NCBI GenBank assembly: GCA_003255025.1
Contig: QANY01007347.1
Coordinates: forward strand, 124,001-188,000
DNA: 64,000 bases
Direction: 5' to 3'
Source: Datisca glomerata
Taxonomy: Eukaryota; Streptophyta; Magnoliopsida; Cucurbitales; Datiscaceae
The notes under the pieces were generated by a model. It had not been told where the DNA came from and did no database searches. It saw nothing but the letters and a program-made list of their open reading frames with translations. A program made the translations under genes and the position numbers. Shown here one piece after another: positions 46,417 to 57,718 of this stretch. The stretch's first letter is position 1. Each line of letters opens with the position of its first letter.

Positions 46417-46935
46417 CTACATCAGTTTGAACGCAGGCATGTGTAAGATGTTTGCTGCGCTTGTTGGTCCACTAGTATTTGCTTCACACAATAGGTGGGC
46501 CACATCCAAATGGATGACCAAAGCATCATCGTGAACTTGGTGAACGTTTACCAAATCACTATTAGAGAAACAAATAGCTGGGTCAGACTTAACTTTACTC
46601 AAACTTAAGTTCATTACCAAAGAAGTAGCGACTCTAGTATATCCTGTTCTGGTCATGTTAATGGAACCTCCATTTGTGTTCTCACCATGAATCACATTTA
46701 TGACCCTTCTATCAACCTGATTCAGCGAACCATCATTGCGCTTTGTTTTGTAACATTTATTAGAGTTATCATCCACAAACTCTTTGAGGTGGCCCTTCTT
46801 AATCAACTTCTCAATCTCTCGCTTTAATTGTCCACATCCATCGATCGTGTGACCATGATCCTTGTGAAATTCATAAGTGATGTTTGGGATTACATGGTTT
46901 TCAACCTTAACTTTTATACGTGGTGGGCAACGCAC
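46417..46935 (-). pseudogene. Tat-like gag end and protease start
   Basis: This 172-codon frame is one of the longest in the window. It has YEFHKDHGHTIDGCGQLK, the gag zinc-binding block with its first Cys lost, then a charged linker (IEKLIKKGHLKEFVDD) and DPAICFSNSDLVNVHQVHDD and ALVIHLDVAHL, which precede the protease. The active site expected next (VDNGSSADIL type) is replaced by SGPTSAANIL, so the protease is dead. Between 45730 and 46417 the protease-RT linker is decayed. Confidence 0.87.
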
Positions 46936-47606
46936 ATAATCCTTGTCCTTGATTTTTGCAACTATCTAAGTCAAAGAAGCATTAAGAGATGTCTTAGTAT
47001 TCATCCAAACTATTTTGGTCACCTAACATCCTTACTACCTTTACAAAATGTGACTCTAAGAAACCCTTTGCTATAGCCTTCATCTCATAGTTGGGAGTTT
47101 GGATATTCATCTGGGTAAACCTTCTAGCCAAATTCTTCATCAGTTCCACATAAACAACTTATTATGTCTTTTCATTATCCCTACTCTGATTGGTTCAATT
47201 TCTATCACTTTGTGGTCTCTGCGAGTCATATGTTCTTGAGAATGAACTCGTATGGGAGTGATGCAAGTGATGAGACCTGTGATATTGGTGGGAATGATGG
47301 GACTTATAAGACTGGTTGGATCTATGTGGTTCCTCTCTGTGGGGTAGTTTTATTGTTTTAATTTACCATTTTCCTAAGATCCTCCAATTCGTTAGCATTT
47401 GGGTTACTAACAAGGTGAGGTCAGATGGAATGGAATTGGGTTGCTTCATTCAGACTTGGCTTCAGACTTGGCTTGGGGCTGGTGGATGTGTGGCTGACAG
47501 AGCAAGCTATATTGATGCATCACGAATCAAACTTTTATGGGTGTTATTTCTCGAGTTCACCATTATGACATAGTGTGATAAACTTCAAGTTTGGAAAATG
47601 AATGCA
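46936..47606 (-). pseudogene. Tat-like gag, N-terminal part
   Basis: The minus strand has scattered pieces, among them NPNANELEDLRKMV (about 47365-47405) near the N-terminus. Frames are broken and no domain can be drawn with confidence. The + strand frames here are antisense. Confidence 0.55.
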
Positions 47607-47626
47607 TTTCCCACAGACGGCAACAG
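47607..47626 (-). promoter_or_regulatory. Tat-type primer-binding region
   Basis: The minus strand reads TTGCCGTCTGTGGGAAAT two or three bases after the LTR end, matching the plant gypsy TTGGCGCCGTCTGTGGGAA motif with a short deletion. Confidence 0.78.
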
Positions 47627-47628
47627 GT

Positions 47629-47974
47629 TGTAGATGCTAGTAATATACTTTTAGAGTTGTTGTCATGCATCGCTCGGTAACTGGATTATGAACCTGAAAA
47701 TAAGAGAGAACGATCGAACATAAGAATATCAACTTGACACTAATGTGGTGCCTGCCAATAAGACTTGACGCTCAAGTCAGTAATGATTTTGACAGCATAA
47801 GTCTAGAGAGCTAGAGAATGAATACATTATGAATGAGCTAGGTGCCTTATATTGATAGGTAGAAATCATGGGATTTTCATAGTGGGCTAAAAAGTCTAGG
47901 TTAGGCTTGAGATTGATCTAATGGCCTTTGGGCTTATGAGCAGGCCTGGGCCTAGTCAATTTTAGGTCTCTACA
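47629..47974 (-). repeat. Tat-like 5' LTR (346 bp)
   Basis: On the minus strand it starts TGTAGAGACC and ends GCATCTACA, so the ends form a 6-bp inverted repeat (TGTAGA/TCTACA). A TATA box is at 47844-47852 (ATATAAGGC on the minus strand), and ACTTGAGCGTCAAGTC follows it. Confidence 0.85.
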
Positions 47975-48029
47975 GTCACCTATCTCATTGTGTAAGAATT
48001 TGAATGCTGTTATGTCTAGATTTTTTTGG

Positions 48030-48840
48030 GGTTCTACAAATCAAAACAAGAAATGCATTGGCTTGATTAGGAGAAGCTTTGTCTCTCTAAATTCAATAGG
48101 GGTATATATTTTCATTTTTTGGAGCTCTTGAAGCAAGCTTTTTTGGCAAATAGATATTACGATGGGTTTCTAACCCCGATTCTTGTGTGGCGCAGGTGAT
48201 TAAGGCACAATATTTCCCTAATTCATCTATTTAGAGTGATTCAAATGAGTGGTGCTCTTATTTTTGGCATAATTTGTTATGGGGTAAGGAGCTGCTTCAA
48301 AAAGTGGTTTATTGATGATCGGTTTAAGTTTTTCGAGATCCTTGCCTTCCCAAACTATATGATTGGCTGGGGAGGGACTTAGATTTGAAGGGTTGTAGAT
48401 TTTGTGGTGAATGACATTTGGGATGAGGAGTTAACTGCTACATAGACTAGTATGATATGAATTGTTCTTTGTCCATACTGATTCACTCTAATGGTGGGGG
48501 GAGACAAACTTCTTTAGTATTTTGACAAGAATGGTCTCTACACGATCATAATTGGTTAGAACTGGGCTTGAGTCGAAAAAAGAAGTGAGCACTTCTTTTG
48601 GAAACTCCTTTGCTTGGTGGTGGAAAAAGATTTGGAGTCATAATATTCCTAACAAGGTCAAGATTTTTACATTGAAGGTGACCTTAAACTTCATTCCCAT
48701 GGGTCACAACCTCTCCCAACAAAAAGTTTGAGTCAATAGCTGGTGTCTTGTAGGAAAGTGGACTCGTTTAGACATGGTCTCTTCTTGGGACTCTCTACAT
48801 AAAAACTCCTTGCCACATATCCTCTCCACTTCCCCATAGA
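48030..48840 (+). pseudogene. LINE (non-LTR) ORF2 C-terminal fragment
   Basis: Frames read EKLCLSKFNRGIYFHFLELL and QAFLANRYY, a decayed form of the plant L1-type block WEKLCKPKSEGGLGFRDL, and later KKIWSHNIPNKVKIF (about 48624-48672), the zf-RVT region. No endonuclease or RT core is left; LINE copies are usually 5'-truncated, but this one also lacks a clear poly-A tail. Confidence 0.82.
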
Positions 48841-48904
48841 AATCATGCACAAAAATATGCATTTTTAATTACCTCCTTTCTTACTCCTCGCCAGCACCCC
48901 CATC

Positions 48905-49168
48905 GTGGATGAAGGTGGTTGCGATATAAGAAGAAAAATAAAGGAACATCAGGAAGAAGAATCAAAAAGGAAAAGTATCGCTCTAAAATCAACTACGTAT
49001 GATGACACCGATGATGAGCAAGAAGAAGATAGAGATGAAAACATAATTCTTCTTGTAAGAAAATTCAAAAGATTTCTCCAAAGATCAAATTTTGAGTTAT
49101 GGTTTTGTAGGTCAAGCGCGCTAAGAATAAGAAGTGATACCTTGATAGTGCATATTTTAGGCCCATGA
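48905..49168 (+). pseudogene. SIRE-like gag fragment
   Basis: The open frame includes KRKSIALKSTTYDDTDDEQE and LLVRKFKRFLQRSNF, the stretch before the gag zinc knuckle in SIRE-type elements. The knuckle is not found; the frame then runs into unrelated residues. Confidence 0.75.
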
Positions 49169-49254
49169 CCATTAACTACAACTTCTCCCCCTCTTTAAAA
49201 TAAAAGAGTGGATCCATTACCTTTGGTGACAACAAGAAAGGCCTATTTTGAAGA

Positions 49255-49600
49255 AAACACCCTACGAGCTTTGGAACAACAAAACTCTAAATATAGGATA
49301 TTTTAAGGTATTTGGATTCAAGTACTTCATCCTGAATAACAAGGATAATATAGATAAGCTTGACTAAAAATTGAATCGGTACATTTCTTGGTTATTCATC
49401 CTCTAGTAAAGCACATCGTGTCTTTAATAAAATAAATTTAGCAGTTGAAGAATCTATGCATGTAGTATTTGATGAATCTAAATGTGCTACTATTAAAGAA
49501 ATTTCTAGAAACTTTGGCGGTGTAGAAGAAATACCAAGCTTGTTGAACAAGAAGCCGACAATGGAAGAAAATGAGTAACCTCTTCCAAAAGAATGGAAAA
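49255..49600 (+). pseudogene. SIRE-like integrase C-terminal part
   Basis: KTPYELWNNKTLNIGYFKVF (from 49257) is followed, after a stop, by FLGYSSSSKAHRVFNK (49384-49430) and VEESMHVVFDESK. These are the end of the copia integrase and the start of the linker to RT. The catalytic core is deleted. Confidence 0.9.
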
Positions 49601-50480
49601 GCATCAAAGATCATCCAAAAGATCTTGATACTCACCATGGGATTCTATAGGTAATATTGCTTTTATTTCAACCTCGAACCAAAAAGTTTTAGTGAAGCAA
49701 AAAATGATGAATATCGGCTCTTTGCTATGCAAGAAGAATTAAACCAATATGAAGGAAATGAGGTTTGGGATCTTGTCTTTAGACACTCAAATTATCCAGT
49801 GATTGGAACCAAATGGGTTTATAGAAATAAGATGGATGAAAATGGAGTAGTAAATGGAGAAAAAAAGCTAGATTGGTTGCACAAGGTTATAATCATGAAG
49901 AAGAAATTGATTTTGATGAAACATTCCTACTAGTTGCTAGATTAGAGTCAGTAAGAATGTTGCTTTATATTTTCTTGTTATAAAAATTTTACTTTGTATC
50001 AAATGGATAAAAAAATGTTTTTCTAAATGGATACATAAAGGAGAAAGCTTATGTCGAGCGACCTCCCCGTTTTCAAAGTGTTCAAAATCTTAATCATGTG
50101 TATAAACTAAGGATCTTTGTGGTCTCTAACAAGCTCCTAGAGCTTGGTATAAGTGACTGCGTAAATTCTTACTTGACAATAATTTTAGCATCGGAAAAAT
50201 TGATAATACTCTATGTGTCAAAGTTAAGGAACATGATACGTTATTTGTGCAAATTTATGTTGATGTATATACTAATGGATCTTTGTGTGAGGAATTTTCA
50301 AGAATGATGCAACAAGTGTTTGAAATGACACTTATGAGAGAATTAAAATTCTTCCTTAAATTTCAAATCAAACAATCAAAAGAGGGAATACTCATAATTC
50401 AAGAAAAGTACATCGACAACATGGTCAAGAAATTTGGCATGGAAATGTAAAGTCAAAAAGTACTCCCAACCACCTTGAAG
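49601..50480 (+). pseudogene. SIRE-like reverse transcriptase
   Basis: Blocks: EWKSIKDHPKDL (start), ARLVAQGYNHEEEIDFDETF (about 49866-49925), MLLYIFLL and NVFLNGYIKEKAYVERPPRF (about 50010-50080, after a stop). The active site is IYVDVYTNG, so the second Asp of YVDD is Val (50265-50267). Then FEMTLMRELKFFLKFQIKQS and IIQEKYIDNMVKKFGM. A segment of about 100 bases is lost between PPRF and VYKL. Confidence 0.9.
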
Positions 50481-51060
50481 TTAGACAAATATGAAAATAG
50501 GTAAATATGTATAACACAAGGTTTATCGAGGTATGTCGGTTCTGTTATCTATTCAATTGCTAGTAGACCCAAAATTGTATTTAATGTGTATATTTGCGCT
50601 CATTTTTAGTCAAAACCTAAGGAATCCACTTTAATGCGTTAAACAATATTTTCAAATATTTAAGTGACCCATCTTCTTTAGGCCTTTGGTATTCAAAAGA
50701 ATCTTCCATAGCATTGTCCATAAATGAGGCTGAATATATCTTTGCTAGTAGTTGGTGTACATAAATTTTACGGATAAAGTAAACTTTGAGAGACTTTAGA
50801 CTACATTTTGATCATGTTCCTATAAAATGTGTAACGCTAGCGCTAAATATCTTTCAAAAAATCCTATTTCACATTCTAGAAGCAAGCACATTGATGTTAT
50901 ACACTATTTTATATGAGATCAAATGTTCAAAAAGGTGATATCTTTTTAGAATTTATGGACACTGAAAATCAATTTATGGATATTTTCACAAAACTGCTAA
51001 ATGAAGAAAGATTCTCCAAAATTAGATTAGAACTTGGCATCATGAACAATGTGTAATGAA
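50481..51060 (+). pseudogene. SIRE-like RNase H
   Basis: Recognisable pieces are VDPKLYLMCIFA-type wording near 50565, NASAKYLSKNPISHSRSKHI (about 50830-50890) and a tail ending in a stop near 51055. These match the end of the copia polyprotein. Frames are broken in several places. Confidence 0.82.
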
Positions 51061-51499
51061 TTTTTAACATCCATTGTTATTTTTTGGCTTATTATATTGA
51101 CTCAATGCTCCAATATTATACTTGTCAATATCATGTCTAGCAAATATAGTGTGATTCCAGAGGCAACGAACGAGCAATGAATGAGGCCACGAACGAGCAA
51201 ATATGTGCAACGGACGAGCCTCAAATAAGACAACAGATGAAGTCTAAAGCAGCAAAAACTTATGGCTATTCTACTAGGAGCTGACGACCAGTCCATGACC
51301 CGTTGTTGACCGCTATATCGAGAAATAAGATTTAACCTCTTAAAAATGAGATTTTTCCTAGTCCCCTTCTAGTTTCCCCCATTTTCCTTCATTCTCTAAA
51401 CCCTAACCCCCTATTCTGAAATACCCATCTCTCAAACCCAAAATTTCTCCTTCCAATTCTCTCAAATTTCTTTAAAATTCTTCATCTTCTCAAAGTTTA

Positions 51500-52660
51500 T
51501 CACTCTTCTATAGCTTTAAAGGCTAGTTCTTCAAGACCCACTAGGATATCTAATGGGAAAAAAGTAAGCGAGGCATCTCCCATTGAAGAAGAATCAAGGT
51601 ATGATGAGAATATACTTATTGATGATAAAACTACCAAAAATTTTCATAAGTATGAAAATAGGAATATTGTGATGGGAAGAAACATTAATATTAGAGAATT
51701 TGATTGAATGGAAATGGTTCATCTCTTATGTAGAATGGGTTGGAAGAGTGTTCTGGCATTAAAGCTTAGGATGTATCCTAGACTTGTTAGGTTATTCTAT
51801 TCTAATCTTTCATTCACTAGGTATCAATTGATATTGAAATCATATGTGAAGGGGGTTGCCGTGACCATAAATGGATCCTTATTGGGTAAAATCGTGGATA
51901 TTTCATCTGATGGAAAAATGATAATAACTTGGCATGTGCTACTATATATTATTTTGATCATATAGAAGCTAATAGAATACTTTGTAGACAAGGTGTCTTC
52001 AATCATGGTCTATAGCCCACAACGAAACAACTCACAATTACAGCCAGAATTCTCTATCATAGGGATGAGGTGAGTTACATAGATGTGTTTCTATTAGCTT
52101 CTACATAGATGTGTTACAAGGAGAGCACATTGACTTGACTTATATCATGCTATCATATATGATCAAAGTGTTGTACTCCTCAAAAGCTTCCTTACCTTAT
52201 GGTATGTGGCTAACCAAAGTATTTCAACACTTTTGAGTAAGCTTAGAAGATAAGTCTTGTGTTGAAATGGACTCATATAGCACATACTCAAAGGCATCCC
52301 TAATGAGAATGAAGTTTATATTTGATAATGAGGGAAATTGAGGACCAACAACATTTAGGACTCAACGGGAAAATGTCCCTCAAGAATTGCATGAAGAGAG
52401 AACAGTTGAGAATGAAAATATTGTGTCTCATGGTGAAATAAGGCCCGAAGCTCAAGAATACACCCTTTAAGGTGTGTATGAAAGGTTGGCCACTACAAAT
52501 GTTCGAATCGATTCACTTTCTTCATCCTTTCAAGGGATTCAACTTAAATATGAGAAAATTTACAATAACTTGCTTAGCCACACCAAGCTTAATATGAGTC
52601 TTTTATGGCTATCTTCATCGTTCTTTTCCTCAACCTCCTCCCGGTGCCTAAATTAGTAGC
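51500..52660 (+). pseudogene. extra ORF after copia pol with plant-transposon-type domain
   Basis: A frame with KASSSRPTRIS-like residues near 51520 leads to EMVHLLCRMGWKSVLALK and PRLVRLFYSNLSFTRYQL (51708-51965), LKSYVKGVAVTINGSLLGK, then HRDEVSYIDVFLL and LPYGMWLTKVFQHF (to about 52235). This is the pattern of the putative plant transposon protein family (PF20167). The end is acidic and then Ser-rich (52474-52656). SIRE elements carry an env-like ORF in this place. Function unknown; stops and frameshifts are present. Confidence 0.7.
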
Positions 52661-52941
52661 TTGATTTATTATATTTAATTACTTTAATGAATTGTGTTTC
52701 TGACTTTTATTCTAGTTAGTTATTTTTTACTTTAACTTGATTAGCTTCGTCTATGAGAAGTACTCATATGGATTGATAACTTTTTCTCTTTGCACTCTTG
52801 GTATTACTATTATAATGATGCCAAAGGGGGGGGGGAGATATTAAATTAAGGGGGAGTTAATTTAAGAGGGAGCTAGATTAAGGGGGAGTTATTATCTTTT
52901 ATGCTTGTACTTTGAAGTTATTATTGGAATTGGTTTGTCAT
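52661..52941 (+). other. SIRE-like 3' non-coding stretch with G runs
   Basis: Contains a run of 10 G at 52826-52835 and repeated TTAAGGGGGAG phrases at about 52847, 52878 and similar; such G-rich spacers precede the 3' LTR in SIRE-type elements. Confidence 0.7.
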
Positions 52942-52956
52942 TAAAAAGAGGGAGAT
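52942..52956 (+). promoter_or_regulatory. SIRE-like polypurine tract
   Basis: TAAAAAGAGGGAGAT lies directly before the TG of the LTR. Confidence 0.88.
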
Positions 52957-53790
52957 TGTTGACTCCTTGAGTTTATAATCTAATTTTGATGATAACAAAA
53001 CATTAACAAGTACTAATATTTTTTGCAAGAGTTTTTCTGTCGTATATACAACATAAATTGTATCGATCGTTACACATGAAGATGCGTGACGACACCATAA
53101 GTATCATGAATACTTAGAAGATACAATTTTATATAGGAGCACAAATTATTAAAACGATAAATCATACAGCTCATATATTAGCTAAAATAAGTTTCAAAAG
53201 TATTTCTAAATCATGATTTTGATAAAATTATTTTTTACCATGGTAAAAAATTTTAACTGCACTTATTTTTCCCCATCCGCTACTACATTAGATAATGAGG
53301 CTTGAAAGTGAATAAAATAAATATGGACACTTCCAAAAATCTTCAAAATAAAATGGTCGACCGGATGAGCGCTTAAGGGAAGCGGACGTTCACTCCTTGC
53401 AGATTTGCTCTAAAGGCTCTATTTTCTTGGCCTATAAATAGAGGATATTTTTGGAATCTAAAGACTTTACAAAAATTGAGCATGATTCTATAGAGGAAAT
53501 TTTAAAGTATGTGAGTCATATAATTCTTCATCTTAGGGTTTGAGCTATAGTTGATTACGTGAGCAAAGTTATATATCTACTTTAAGTAAGAGAGTTCTTG
53601 CTTTTTGTACTTGAGAACTGTTAAGGTTGTAACTATGTATGATTGGTTCCATAAAAGTGAATCGTGTATGATATTTGAACTTGAATCATGAAAAAGATCA
53701 TGATTCTAGTGAAAACTTCAAGGAGGTGCCTTGCAGCGTGGACATAGGGGAGTGCTGGACCATGTATGAAATTTAGTCATTTGTCCCTAT
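52957..53790 (+). repeat. SIRE-like 3' LTR, right end uncertain
   Basis: It starts TGTTGACTCCTTGAG. A TATA box (CCTATAAATAGAGG) is at 53431-53444. GTGGACATAGGGGAGTGCTG near 53740 matches the U5 wording of SIRE LTRs. Similarity is lost near 53790, where copia sequence on the other strand begins, so the end may be truncated. Confidence 0.75.
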
Positions 53791-53879
53791 CATAGTTTAT
53801 GAATAGAATTGCTTGACATGAATTAATACAAACACTCAATTCCTAGGTAATTACACAATCATACATCATGTTTTCTAAT

Positions 53880-54100
53880 ACAAACTCGAAAGTCTCTCCC
53901 AAGTACATGTACCTCTCAAGTGGGTGTGATTCCCTCCTAGTACGACGTGGCTGTGTCGTACTAGGAACTACTTCATCTTTGTTCTCTCTGTTAATATCTC
54001 TCTCAGTAATCTATCTATTTTCTTCTGATTGATCTTGCCCGGTAGTGTCAGAATCAATTAACACTTTCAAAACAATGTTGCTCCTAGACATGAGGTTTGA
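53880..54100 (-). pseudogene. copia linker between integrase and RT
   Basis: The minus strand reads TTQPRRTRRESHPLERYMYL followed by GETFEFVLE, the Arg-rich linker (RRSGR..PDRYMYLGE type) that precedes RT in Tork-type copia elements. RT itself is not present. Confidence 0.85.
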
Positions 54101-54179
54101 AATTCAAAGAACATTTGTAATAGAGTCATCTTCCTAGAAAACAATATTCGTGCTAACAAATACTTTTTGCTCCTTAGAA

Positions 54180-55060
54180 TATAAAAGAAAAATCCTCTTA
54201 TTTGTTTTGTATATCCAATGAAAACACGTATATTTGATCAAAGTTTAAAATTAGCAGCATTTTTTTTAGCATTGGGATGGATATCCCCAAATATGGAGAT
54301 GATATAAAGTAGGTTTATGACATTCAATAAGTTTGGTTGAGTCCCATGTACTGCGTTAGAAGGTACTAGGTTAAAATGCAACAATTTCTAGGGCATATCC
54401 ATAAAAAAATAAACAAGAAGAATATAATAGATCATCATAGATTCGGACCATGTCTAGGAGAGTTTTGTTCCTCCTCTTAGCTACTCCATTTTGCTAGGGA
54501 GTCCCATGTGTAGTGGGTTGGGATGAAACCCATTCTTGAATAAATAATTCATAAATGGCATAGAGAGATATTTACCTCCTCAATCTGATGAAAAAAAGGC
54601 ATATAATCATTTATATATTATGTTCTCCAGCTCCGTTCCTAATTCTTTGAATTTCTCAAAGGTTTCATATGCTTGAAGACTTAAATATATGTAGCCACAT
54701 CTAGAGGAATCATCCATGAAAATCATGAAATATGCATAGTCACATCTAGCTTGGACATTCATCAATCCACATAAGTATGCACTAACTACAACGACTCTTA
54801 AGCTCTATGTTATTTTTTTCGTTAAAAAGGCCTCTTAGTCATCTTAACTTCTATACAAAATTTGTAGACTTGTAAAGACTCTTTGTTCAAAAAGCTAAGA
54901 GGTCCATCTCTTACTAGTCTTTGGATTCTATTTAAGTTCAAATGACCTAGACGTATTCAATATATATGTTTGATTTATATGAGAAACCTTTCTTCTTTTA
55001 AGTGTACTATACTAAATATTATCTACTTGAGTATAATTAAACATTTAAGTTTTATGAGTA
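54180..55060 (-). pseudogene. copia GAG-pre-integrase and integrase core
   Basis: From right to left: a decayed zinc finger (about 54900-55050), VQARCDYAYFMIFMDDSSRC and GYIYLSLQAYETFEKFKELG (about 54630-54780), then SDRGG-type residues and NGFHP, GLPSKME with stops (about 54470-54590). The second catalytic Asp lies in the decayed SDRGG box. Stops replace several codons. Confidence 0.87.
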
Positions 55061-55559
55061 ACTAAATATAACGATCAATTGAAGTAGCAGAACAAATGAA
55101 ACTCTTATTCTTTTCAATAATTAAACCATTAAAGAATATGATAGCCTTTGAAACTAGACAAGAACATAAATCATGTTTCAATGTATGTTAGATACATAAA
55201 GACAGTCTTAGTGCTCCGAAAATCATCAAAATAAAGACCAACAACATTGATAGAGACAATTGAAGCCCAAGTATCCATCCTAAGAACAAGTTGTAGTTCT
55301 CCCTTGGTCTACTAGTATCCTACAACCCTTGAAAAATTGAATATGTGATGAGTGGTTGTAGAATTTGCACATATTATCCAGTAGAAACACCAACTAAACA
55401 TAACTCAATGATATAAACAAAACACATTTCTTTTCCAATGACCAATCTTACCATAGTAGAAACACTTTCTTTCTGCACTCTCTTCTTATTGAACTCATCT
55501 TCATTAGAAACCTTCTTCTTCTTCATCTTCTAAGGCTTTGACTTAGGCTCAAGAGAAGT

Positions 55560-56160
55560 AGAAGCTTGTGCCACATTTATTATGGCACCTTTAGTATATC
55601 TCTGGAAGCTGAAGTTGATTCATCAACTCAATCAAATTTCATTCATGCTTATTCATGACATAGTTAAACTTGAAAAGGTTGAAGGATTTTGACAGAGTTA
55701 CCAATACCATATCAATCGGGGCCTCTCCATCTATTTCAGCCACTAGGATCTGCATCTCATTAAGATAATCCATCACTTTCAGTAGATGATCTCTAATAGG
55801 AGTTCATGGCTTCATCTTAGCATTCATGAAAACCTTCATGGTTTCCATCTTAGCTTGACCATATTTTGTTTTGAAACATTTTTTTGAGGTTAAACATGAT
55901 ATCTACAGCTATGGACATGGACTTATGGTGTTGTAGCAACACATATGTTATAGAGCCGAACATATAATAGTTGCCAACTGATCTTCCTATTCCACCCAGA
56001 ATATGCTTCTATCTCCTCCTTAGAGTACTTTTCATCAGGAACCAGAGGATAAGACTCTGTAACGAGAAACTTAATTTCCTCCACAGATATGATAATGTCA
56101 AGGTTACGCTTCTAGTTACTATAGTTTATGCCATCGAGCTTGTTTTCTTTTAGAATATAT
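55560..56160 (-). pseudogene. copia gag
   Basis: Minus-strand frames contain METMKVFMNAKMKP, stop, TPIRDHLLKVMDYLNEMQIL and VAEIDGEAPIDMVLVTLSKS, then FNLFKFNYVMNKHE: the UBN2-type gag pattern. To the left (55300-55560) a Lys-rich stretch and decayed zinc knuckle lead to the protease. Frames are interrupted at least five times. Confidence 0.9.
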
Positions 56161-57085
56161 GCTAAATGGCTCGTGGATGAAAATTTTGAATACTAAAAAG
56201 TAACAAAAAGTTCTTAATTATTACTTGTACCTTCTAATTTAAGCATACATAATAACCTGATCACAAAAACTTAAAAATAGACATGCAACGTAAACAATAA
56301 TATCCTAACTCTAATAAATATAGGTATGCTTTGGCAGATCGCACATTTAAAGTTAGTTAGGTAAGATAGTTCAATCCAATTAATTATTAATACCTGATAA
56401 TCATACTAATCTGACATCAATTCCTAGTAATTAACTAAGCTTTGATATCTAAAAATATATAATAAGAACCGCTTAGGCAGGATACTATAAAAACGAGTCA
56501 AGTGACAAGTGGACAACTCATGTTTAGGCAGGTCATCCCCAGTCATTCACTTAAGCTGATCATTACCAATATCATACTTGTAATATCTGATGCTTCGGAT
56601 ACCCTCCTTTAGGGAGCTTCTGAGATTGAAAACGAGGTACCATAACACCTTAATATGATCTAATAATAAGGTCGTGAGTTTCAACTAAGAATCTCACTCC
56701 CACTTAACTTTTTAAATTCATGAATTTTTATTACCGTGATTTACTAAGTTTCATTAGGTAACTATCCAACCTAATCTTTAGTAACTTACATTGATTAGAC
56801 AAGCATGCTCAATCAGTAATTTATTTAATTTAATGTAAATTTATCTAAATTCTAATAAACTCACAATTAATTAATCACTAATTAATTATCTAGAAAGATT
56901 ATTATAATTAAAAAAATATATTTAATTAAACATAATAACATGATTCTCGAGTTAGCTAATTTATGACCTAATCAATTATGCCTAATTTTTATCGTCATTG
57001 AATTCCCCTACTGTCACATCGTATCTTAAAGTGATATGTATAAAATAAAACCATTTAAGCATATTGGACATAAAATACAATAAAG
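56161..57085 (-). repeat. copia leader region, copy 2, gag-proximal part
   Basis: Aligns by eye with 26700-27650 (GGATACTATAAAAACGAGTC, TACCCTCCTTTAGGGAGCTT, CCTAATTGATTATGCCTAA type wording). Similarity stops near 57085 and resumes at about 60840. Confidence 0.78.
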
Positions 57086-57160
57086 AAAACAATAGGGCAT
57101 ATCTACTATATATAAAGAGGAGAATGTTTTGTAGTCCATACCGTACAATACTAAAAGCAG

Positions 57161-57183
57161 GACAGTACTATTTTAGTACTGTC
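57161..57183. repeat. perfect 10-bp hairpin
   Basis: GACAGTACTA and TAGTACTGTC are exact complements separated by TTT. It lies just before GGCGTTTGACA, which has a reverse-complement partner near 58460. Confidence 0.95.
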
Positions 57184-57327
57184 TGGCGTTTGACAAAAAT
57201 ATGGAGCTCGTACTAGCTAATACGGTGGGACTCTTTAGTCCCACCCACATGAGATAATTAGTCCCCTCCTTTTAGGGGGGATTACACGGGACTAAGAAAA
57301 ATAAAGCTAAAGACTCACGGAGACTAG

Positions 57328-57718
57328 GAGTGTTCTAAATTGTCCTGAACCGACCAAACCGATCCAAAAATGACCTGTTTGGTCAGTTCATTATGGGTGT
57401 TCGATTCAGGAAAATTAGAGAACCGAAGTTTCAGTTTAGTTCAGTTCAGAAATTTGGTGGTTTTCGAACTGAACTGGATCGAAATAGCAAATTTATATAT
57501 TTTTATTTTTTTATATAATGTTTTATAAAACTGAACCGAACTAAAACAAAACTTTAATTTTATATATTTTTTCAATAATATCATTTAAAAATTAATTAAC
57601 AAATTATTTTTCATTAATAATACCGAACAGAACCGAAACTCACAGTTTGGTTCGGTTAGGTTCTTTTCGCATGAACAGTTCAATTTTATTACCGAACTGA
57701 ACCATGAACACCCATAAT
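57328..57718. mobile_element. MITE-like element rich in GAACCGAAC-type motifs
   Basis: ATTATGGGTGTTC at 57390-57402 is the exact reverse complement of GAACACCCATAAT at 57706-57718. The interior has many AACCGAAC/GTTCGGTT motifs and no ORF. A slightly larger unit is bounded by the 9-bp direct repeat GGAGACTAG (57319-57327 and 57719-57727). The GGGTGTTC ends suggest hAT or Mutator type; the class is unsure. Confidence 0.72.

Larger units (their letters stand above)
42809..47974 (-). mobile_element. Tat-like Ty3/gypsy element, 3'-truncated
   Basis: On the minus strand the order is 5' LTR (47974-47629), primer site, gag, protease, RT, RNase H, integrase. Wording such as EFHKDHGHTIDGC, SSTAMSSDLIQGEE and LYVDGSANMKVCGAG is typical of the Tat/Ogre group. 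No polypurine tract or 3' LTR follows the integrase at the left, where the Athila-like LTR is met. All frames are broken. Confidence 0.88.
48905..53790 (+). mobile_element. SIRE-like Ty1/copia element, internally deleted
   Basis: Order: gag end, integrase end, RT, RNase H, an extra ORF, G-rich stretches, polypurine tract and 3' LTR. The central part from the gag knuckle to most of integrase is missing, as are the 5' LTR and leader. Integrase wording FLGYSSSSKAHRVFNK and the AAAGAGGGAGAT polypurine tract are typical of SIRE/Maximus elements. Confidence 0.86.

Noticed and set aside
46334..47573. Several + strand frames of 65-85 codons
   Set aside because: They are antisense to Tat-like gag and protease on the minus strand.
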